Positions 58,942-64,000 of a stretch of 64,000 nt of DNA are shown here, one piece after another. Under the pieces are notes generated by a model that was not told where the DNA came from, did not search any database, and saw only the letters and a list, made by a program, of their open reading frames with translations. Source of the stretch: Bartonella australis AUST/NH1 (GTDB lineage: Bacteria > Pseudomonadota > Alphaproteobacteria > Rhizobiales > Rhizobiaceae); NCBI RefSeq assembly GCF_000341355.1, contig NC_020300.1:434001-498000 (forward strand), read 5' to 3'. A program made the position numbers and the translations under genes. How positions within the stretch are numbered: position 1 is the stretch's first letter; the number at the start of each line of letters is the position of its first letter.

Positions 58942-61269
58942 TTAATTTCGTCGAATTGGCATTACGATGGTTACAGTCGTCCCTTTTGCTTCTTTGGAAG
59001 TGATTTCGAGTTTCCCTTTATGTAATTCTAGTAGAGAGCGGGAAATGGCCAGTCCAAGACCCGAACCGGGATGAGTTTTTGTGAATTGATTTTCGACTTG
59101 TTCAAAAGGTTGTCCAAGTTTTTTAATCGCTGATTGCGGGATACCAACTCCTGTATCTTTAATTTTAAAAATAAGGTTGCTTTCCTTTTGGAAGGCGCAA
59201 ACGTCGATATTTCCACCAGAGGGAGTGAATTTAACAGCGTTAGAGATGAGATTAAGAAAAATTTGTCTCATGGCACGGCAATCAACTTCAGCGTGGAGCT
59301 TCGGTGCGATATTAGTCGTGACAGAGACCTTTTTTTCTTGTGCTTGTGGCGTGAGTGTGCGGACTGCCTCGCTAATGATTGGCTCAAGATTGGCGTTTTT
59401 ACAGTCAAGGGTGAATCTTCCGGCCTCAATTTTGGACATATCAAGGATATCATTGATGAGAGTCAAAAGATGAGTGCCTGAATTATGTATATCTTGCATG
59501 TATTCTCTGTAGCGTTGTGAGCCAAGGGGGCCAAAAGTAGATTGCAACATAATGTCTGAAAAACCAAGAATAGCGTTAAGCGGAGTGCGTAATTCATGAG
59601 ACATATTGGCCAGAAATTCCGATTTAGCTTTATTAGCACTTTCGGCTCGCTCTTTTTCTGCTTGCAGGCTCTCGTTCAGCTTTTCAACTTCTGTGGCGCG
59701 TTGCTGAGCATTTCCTCGTGCACGTTTAAGCTCTTGAATGAAGGAAAAAAGTCGTCTTTCGCTGTCCTCAAATTTTTCTTGTTGTTGCTTCAGTTCAGAA
59801 ATATCAGTACCGATGCAGACGAGCCCCCCGTCTTGGGTGCGCCGTTCATTAATTTTGAGCCAGCAGCCGTCGGCCGTTTGGCGAATACTGGTTGAGTTAC
59901 CGGCACCGTCATCTTTTAGAGGGTATTCACTAATAGCAGGGCGTGCCATGGCCTCAACAGCTGCACGTTGGATACCTGATTTCAGCATTTTTGGAGAGAT
60001 AGAGGCGTATTCACAAAATTTGCTATTAGACATAACCAGGCGTCCCTCTGGATCCCATAATACGAAAGATTCTGAAATATTCTCGATAGCATCACGGATA
60101 CGAAGATCAGCTTGCGCTGTTTGTTCAGCAAATTGACGTTGTTCACTGATATCGAAGGAAATACCTACCAGATGGGGTTCCTCCTCTTCAGTTACTTCAG
60201 CGCGGATGCGCATCCATACATAATGGCCATCGGCGTGGCGCATAGGGACGTTAATGTCGACGTATTTTTTTTCACCGCTCATTAATTCTTGAGCAATATC
60301 AAAAAAATTGGCATCGGTTGGATCGATGATAGCTGTGATTTGAGAAATTGATAGCAGCGCATCTTGAGGTATGTAGCCGAGCATTTCGTACATCGCGCGT
60401 GACCAATAAACCCGCCCACTCGCCATATTCCAGTCTAACAGCCCGCAACGTCCACGCATCATCGCCATGTCAATACGATTTTGAATTTTTTCTGAAACAA
60501 GATCCATATTGCGTGCCCGCGCCACTTGACTGTAATAAGCGCATAGGAGGGCCATCATAATGCCAGTAGTCCCTACGAATAAGGTCACGTTTAATGAAAA
60601 TACCTTGCGCCATTCTGCGTAGATATGACGTTTTGTTTCCGCAACAAATACACCATATTGGCCGTTTTTTGTTTGGTTAAACGAGGCTAGTGCAGGTTCC
60701 TCCTTTATTGTAACCTTCATAGTCCCCATATGCTGCCCGAGAGTTCGCAAAACAGCGCTTTCAGGAGTAAAATTTTGTAAAGATTTTCCTGAAGTGATCT
60801 CTGCACTTGATGAGACAAGGACGTTTCCACTTTGGTCTACTATAGCAATAATAGTGTTAGTATTGCCAAGACCTTGATCACGAAAATTAATAAGAATATT
60901 TTGTAAATGATTATGAGAAAGGGCGGCGGGTTTTCCTTGCTTGCTAGCGGCAGGAAGGCTACGGTTGGCTGCGTCAATCGTATTTGTGATATGAGCGGTT
61001 ATAAGCGCAATTGTAGAACGCGTATCTTTGTCAATCTTGTTGTGCCAATCATGCATTGAGACGAAACGGATCGTTGCCAATACGATAAGAAATGTAATAA
61101 TGATAAAGGGAATAGAGCGTCGTAGCCAAGGTTCAATGAATAAGAGTTTTTGATAAGTTAAACCAGAAAGCAAACTGACGTGCGCCGTCCGTGTCTTGCG
61201 GCCATGAGCGCTTGATTTTGAATCGGCACACACCTCCGTTGGCGCGTTATACGCGTCCAATTTAGCCAT
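58942..61269 (-). CDS. pleC: PAS-containing sensor histidine kinase, PleC-like
   Basis: 775-aa membrane kinase. Transmembrane helices at about 52-72 and 233-255 flank a periplasmic domain of about 160 aa. PAS domains follow (about 275-385 and 395-500), then a coiled coil (about 505-560). The HisKA box is FLANMSHELRTPLNAILGFS and the ATPase shows NLISNAVKF, DTGVGI and GSGLGLAIS. The His box is of the DivJ/PleC/PdhS class that acts on DivK in alphaproteobacteria. Its place next to the glnE site matches rhizobial pleC, which is why that name is given. AAGGAAC precedes the ATG. Confidence 0.75.
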   Translation of the reverse strand: MAKLDAYNAPTEVCADSKSSAHGRKTRTAHVSLLSGLTYQKLLFIEPWLRRSIPFIIITFLIVLATIRFVSMHDWHNKIDKDTRSTIALITAHITNTIDAANRSLPAASKQGKPAALSHNHLQNILINFRDQGLGNTNTIIAIVDQSGNVLVSSSAEITSGKSLQNFTPESAVLRTLGQHMGTMKVTIKEEPALASFNQTKNGQYGVFVAETKRHIYAEWRKVFSLNVTLFVGTTGIMMALLCAYYSQVARARNMDLVSEKIQNRIDMAMMRGRCGLLDWNMASGRVYWSRAMYEMLGYIPQDALLSISQITAIIDPTDANFFDIAQELMSGEKKYVDINVPMRHADGHYVWMRIRAEVTEEEEPHLVGISFDISEQRQFAEQTAQADLRIRDAIENISESFVLWDPEGRLVMSNSKFCEYASISPKMLKSGIQRAAVEAMARPAISEYPLKDDGAGNSTSIRQTADGCWLKINERRTQDGGLVCIGTDISELKQQQEKFEDSERRLFSFIQELKRARGNAQQRATEVEKLNESLQAEKERAESANKAKSEFLANMSHELRTPLNAILGFSDIMLQSTFGPLGSQRYREYMQDIHNSGTHLLTLINDILDMSKIEAGRFTLDCKNANLEPIISEAVRTLTPQAQEKKVSVTTNIAPKLHAEVDCRAMRQIFLNLISNAVKFTPSGGNIDVCAFQKESNLIFKIKDTGVGIPQSAIKKLGQPFEQVENQFTKTHPGSGLGLAISRSLLELHKGKLEITSKEAKGTTVTIVMPIRRN

Positions 61270-61442
61270 CCCTAGTTCCTTTAATCATGAATAATGTAAC
61301 TGAAAAACCGTCCCGGTATTCATAACAACCTACTCAGGCGTAGTGAATCAAAACAAGAGTCTTCTGTCCAGTCTTTTTTTCGAGAACAAACAATTTTGCT
61401 TCTACGATCGCGAATTATAGAAACAAAAAGTGGCTTAATATG

Positions 61443-61477
61443 GCCTATAAACAGTCTGAGTTTGCCTGTTTATAGGC
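61443..61477. repeat. perfect 12-bp inverted repeat between pepN and pleC
   Basis: GCCTATAAACAG (61443-61454) and CTGTTTATAGGC (61466-61477) with an 11-base loop. It lies about 75 bases past the pepN stop and about 175 bases before the pleC start. It could end pepN transcription or be a binding site, but no T-run follows directly on the minus strand. Confidence 0.75.
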
Positions 61478-61552
61478 TTATTGTCGCCGGATAGTTATTT
61501 TTTGTTGCTTTAAAATAAAGTTTTAACACACTGATGGTGTTTTTTCTATTTT

Positions 61553-64000
61553 TTAAGCAAGTGTCCGGTTTATGATATCTGCTACATCGCTCGACAAGTT
61601 TGGCGCTTTTGCGATGGTTTGTAATGCAGTTTTAAGTTTTTGTTGTCGGACAGGTTCCCACTGTCGCCAAGAGCGCATAATGGTCAATAACCGCGAAGCA
61701 AGCTGTGAATTTTTTGCGTCTATTCCCAAAATGATTTTACAAAGAAAATGATAAGCTGCACCGTCAGCTCTATTAAAACCCGTTTGGTTACCGGCGGCAA
61801 AGGTACCAATTAAGGCACGTACTCGGTTAGGATTATCTTGTGAAAAAAGGGGGTGTTCCATGAGTTTTTGAACACGGCCGAGCGTTTTTTCCCCTGCAAC
61901 CATCGCTTGAATTGCAAACCATTTATCCATAACCAATGGGTCGTTCTGATATCGGTTTTCAAAATCATTTAAGGCATCTTGCGCTTGTTCAGTTTCGTTA
62001 AAGCGCTGTACTAAAACGGTTATACTAGCCATGCGGTCAGTCATATTATCAGCTCTTTCATATTGGGCAGCCGCACGGTCTGGTACTGCTTCAACGATGG
62101 AAAGGTAGTCCAATATAATATTTCGCAATGCTCGCTTTCCAGTTTGCACAGTATTGGGTAAATAAGGCTCTTTGACCTGCATTTGTTCATAGAGTTTTGT
62201 TAAGAGCTCTTGATGAGTACGTGCGATAGAAGCTAAAAATTGATTACGCACGTGGTGAATACGATCTGGATCGACATTTTCACCGATTATACGGGCAAGT
62301 TCAACTTCGTTAGGCAAACTCAAACAAAATGCGCGAAATTCGGGTTCAAGATTTTTGTCGTTAAGAGTAACCTCAATTAATTCCAACAAATTGGGAGGCA
62401 TAGCTGCTTTTTCCAGTGTCGCGTCTTTGACCACTTGAATGAGAGCTTGCGTTATTAAATTATTCAGAGACTGCCAGCGATTGACTTGGTTATTATCATT
62501 TTTGGCAAGAAAAATAAGTTCTTCTTCGTTAAATGAGGCTTGTAAGGTGACAGGAGCAGAAAATTCACGGAGTAGCGATAAAACAGGCTTTTCGTGCAGT
62601 CCTCTTAATTTGAAGGTTTGCGTTTCTTCAGAGAGCATTATAATACCTGATTGAATATCATCATCAGCTTCATAAGTCAGTTGTTTCCCTTCGTGCCCTA
62701 ATAAACCAAAAGCAATAGGGATGAGCATGGGCTTTTTTTTGTTTTGTTGCGGCGTTTCTGGAATATGTTGCTTTGCATAAATTGTTAAAACCCCATCACT
62801 ATAATGGCTATTAATTGTCACATTAGGTGTGCCTGCTTGTTCGTACCACAGCATGAATTGCGAAAAATCTTGACCGGAAACTTCGGAAAAACAAGCGATA
62901 AAATCTTCAATAGTGCACGCTTGACCATCATGTCGCTGAAAGTAGAGGTCCATACCTCTACGAAAAAGAGTAGGGCCTAAAATAGTATGCACCATACGAA
63001 TTATTTCTGCTCCTTTTTCGTAGATGGTTGTAGTATAAAAATTGTTAATTTGGCTGTATTGACGAGGACGTACAGGGTGAGCGAGTGGCCCGGCATCTTC
63101 GGCAAATTGTGTAGATTTCAGTGTTTGTATATTCTCAATTCGTTGTAGGCTGCGCACATTTTGGTCTGAAGAAAATTCTTGGTCACGGTAGACAGTTAGT
63201 CCTTCTTTTAAACAGAGCTGAAACCAATCGCGGCAGGTAATACGATTGCCAGTCCAATTGTGGAAATATTCATGTGCAATGACGCGTTCAATATTTCGGT
63301 AATCACGGTCAGTCGCTGTTTCAGGATTTGCAAGGATATATTTATCATTGAAAATGTTTAGACCTTTGTTTTCCATTGCCCCCATATTGAAGTCAGAAAC
63401 AGCGACAATGTTGAAAACATCAAGGTCATATTCGCGCCCGAAACACTGTTCATCCCAGCTCATAGAACGTTTAAGTGCGTCCATTGCGTAGAGTGCTCGC
63501 TCGGTTTTTCCTTTTTCTACATAGATGCCAAGTTCGACGCGGCGTCCAGAAGCGGTCGTAAAATAATCTTCTAATTTGTCAAGATTTCCGCCAACTAAAG
63601 CAAAGAGATAAGATGGTTTTGGATAAGGATCTTTCCAGAGAGCAAAATGATGGCCATTATCAAGAATTCCTGTTTCAACAAGGTTTCCATTAGAAAGCAA
63701 GATAGGAGCCGTTTGGGAATCTGCTTCAATTTTTACTGTATAGGTAGAAAGAACATCGGGACGATCATAGAAGTAAGTGATACGACGGAAACCCTCTGCT
63801 TCACACTGCGTACAATAGACGCCATTGGAAAGATAAAGCCCCATGAGTTGGCGGTTACTTTCGGGATTCAGTTCTGTGACTAATTGCAGTGTGAAAGGGG
63901 CCGTAGGCGGAGCTATAATTTCTAGATGTGAAGGGGTGCTTTTATAAGCATTTTCAGGCAATTTTTCTCCATTGATGGCGATGGAAACTAATCTGAGCTC
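61553..64000 (-). CDS. pepN: aminopeptidase N (M1 family), 5' end outside the window
   Basis: Zinc aminopeptidase. The GAMENKG substrate motif and HEYFHNW (HExxH zinc site) with the downstream Glu in LKEGLTVYRDQ are all intact. The first in-frame start candidate in the window (63961, TTG) is not the true one: the frame stays open to base 64000 and reads RLVSIAINGEKLPENAYKS, as within other PepN proteins. So about 80 N-terminal residues lie beyond the right edge. The C-terminal HEAT-like domain is complete. Confidence 0.95.
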   Translation of the reverse strand, partial: ELRLVSIAINGEKLPENAYKSTPSHLEIIAPPTAPFTLQLVTELNPESNRQLMGLYLSNGVYCTQCEAEGFRRITYFYDRPDVLSTYTVKIEADSQTAPILLSNGNLVETGILDNGHHFALWKDPYPKPSYLFALVGGNLDKLEDYFTTASGRRVELGIYVEKGKTERALYAMDALKRSMSWDEQCFGREYDLDVFNIVAVSDFNMGAMENKGLNIFNDKYILANPETATDRDYRNIERVIAHEYFHNWTGNRITCRDWFQLCLKEGLTVYRDQEFSSDQNVRSLQRIENIQTLKSTQFAEDAGPLAHPVRPRQYSQINNFYTTTIYEKGAEIIRMVHTILGPTLFRRGMDLYFQRHDGQACTIEDFIACFSEVSGQDFSQFMLWYEQAGTPNVTINSHYSDGVLTIYAKQHIPETPQQNKKKPMLIPIAFGLLGHEGKQLTYEADDDIQSGIIMLSEETQTFKLRGLHEKPVLSLLREFSAPVTLQASFNEEELIFLAKNDNNQVNRWQSLNNLITQALIQVVKDATLEKAAMPPNLLELIEVTLNDKNLEPEFRAFCLSLPNEVELARIIGENVDPDRIHHVRNQFLASIARTHQELLTKLYEQMQVKEPYLPNTVQTGKRALRNIILDYLSIVEAVPDRAAAQYERADNMTDRMASITVLVQRFNETEQAQDALNDFENRYQNDPLVMDKWFAIQAMVAGEKTLGRVQKLMEHPLFSQDNPNRVRALIGTFAAGNQTGFNRADGAAYHFLCKIILGIDAKNSQLASRLLTIMRSWRQWEPVRQQKLKTALQTIAKAPNLSSDVADIINRTLA

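Overview
The window looks like chromosome of an alphaproteobacterium of the order Hyphomicrobiales, almost certainly Bartonella. It is AT-rich. It carries an IalB-family protein, a tandem cluster of three Hbp/Omp25-type outer-membrane porins, a CcrM cell-cycle methyltransferase, MucR, a FeuNPQ module and a PleC-like kinase. Gene order follows the Brucella/Sinorhizobium backbone, but with many pieces missing or rotting in place. I see no IS element, prophage or CRISPR array; there is one tRNA gene, tRNA-Gln(UUG). The species is not resolved.

Layout. 1-8.7 kb (+): DnaJ-like chaperone, fabI, broken aroC, ribB-type fusion, xseB, dxs, tlyA, RlmD-type methyltransferase. 8.8-10.8 kb (-): tldD and an IalB-family protein. 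11.2-14.8 kb (+): ctaB, ispH, a likely thrB ruin, rnhA. 14.8-22.4 kb: DsbD-like sensor-domain protein, YqgE, a degenerate GGDEF-EAL membrane protein, M16 peptidase, thrC ruin. 22.5-31.4 kb: HAD hydrolase, ccrM, mutY, DciA, DsbA-like protein, ppdK, DUF1499. 31.8-36.8 kb: tRNA-Gln, sodB, oligopeptidase B, mucR. 36.9-43.1 kb: sufE, DUF5330, peptidoglycan-binding protein, DUF1254/DUF1214 pair, PBP1. 43.5-53.9 kb (+): feuN-feuP-feuQ, ccmI(frameshifted)-ccmE-ccmF-ccmH(ruin), degP and a second two-component pair. 54-58.7 kb: glnE ruin followed by three hbp genes. 58.9-64 kb (-): pleC-like kinase and pepN, which runs off the right edge.

The most informative signal is reductive evolution. Reading the gaps against rhizobial gene order shows footprints of thrC, glnE and ccmH, weak traces of thrB, an aroC with two frameshifts and a deletion, and a ccmI split at an A8 tract. 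The aa3 cytochrome c oxidase genes that normally flank ctaB are absent. Together these suggest loss of threonine and chorismate synthesis, loss of glutamine-synthetase adenylylation control, and decay of the cytochrome c branch of respiration. Retained ctaB could still supply heme O to a quinol oxidase encoded elsewhere.

Envelope and signalling functions are kept: DegP, FeuNPQ, MucR, PleC, SodB, IalB-like and Hbp proteins. The hbp cluster is the one expanding element. It lies where the 3' half of glnE should be and shows signs of recent gene conversion between its first and third copies.
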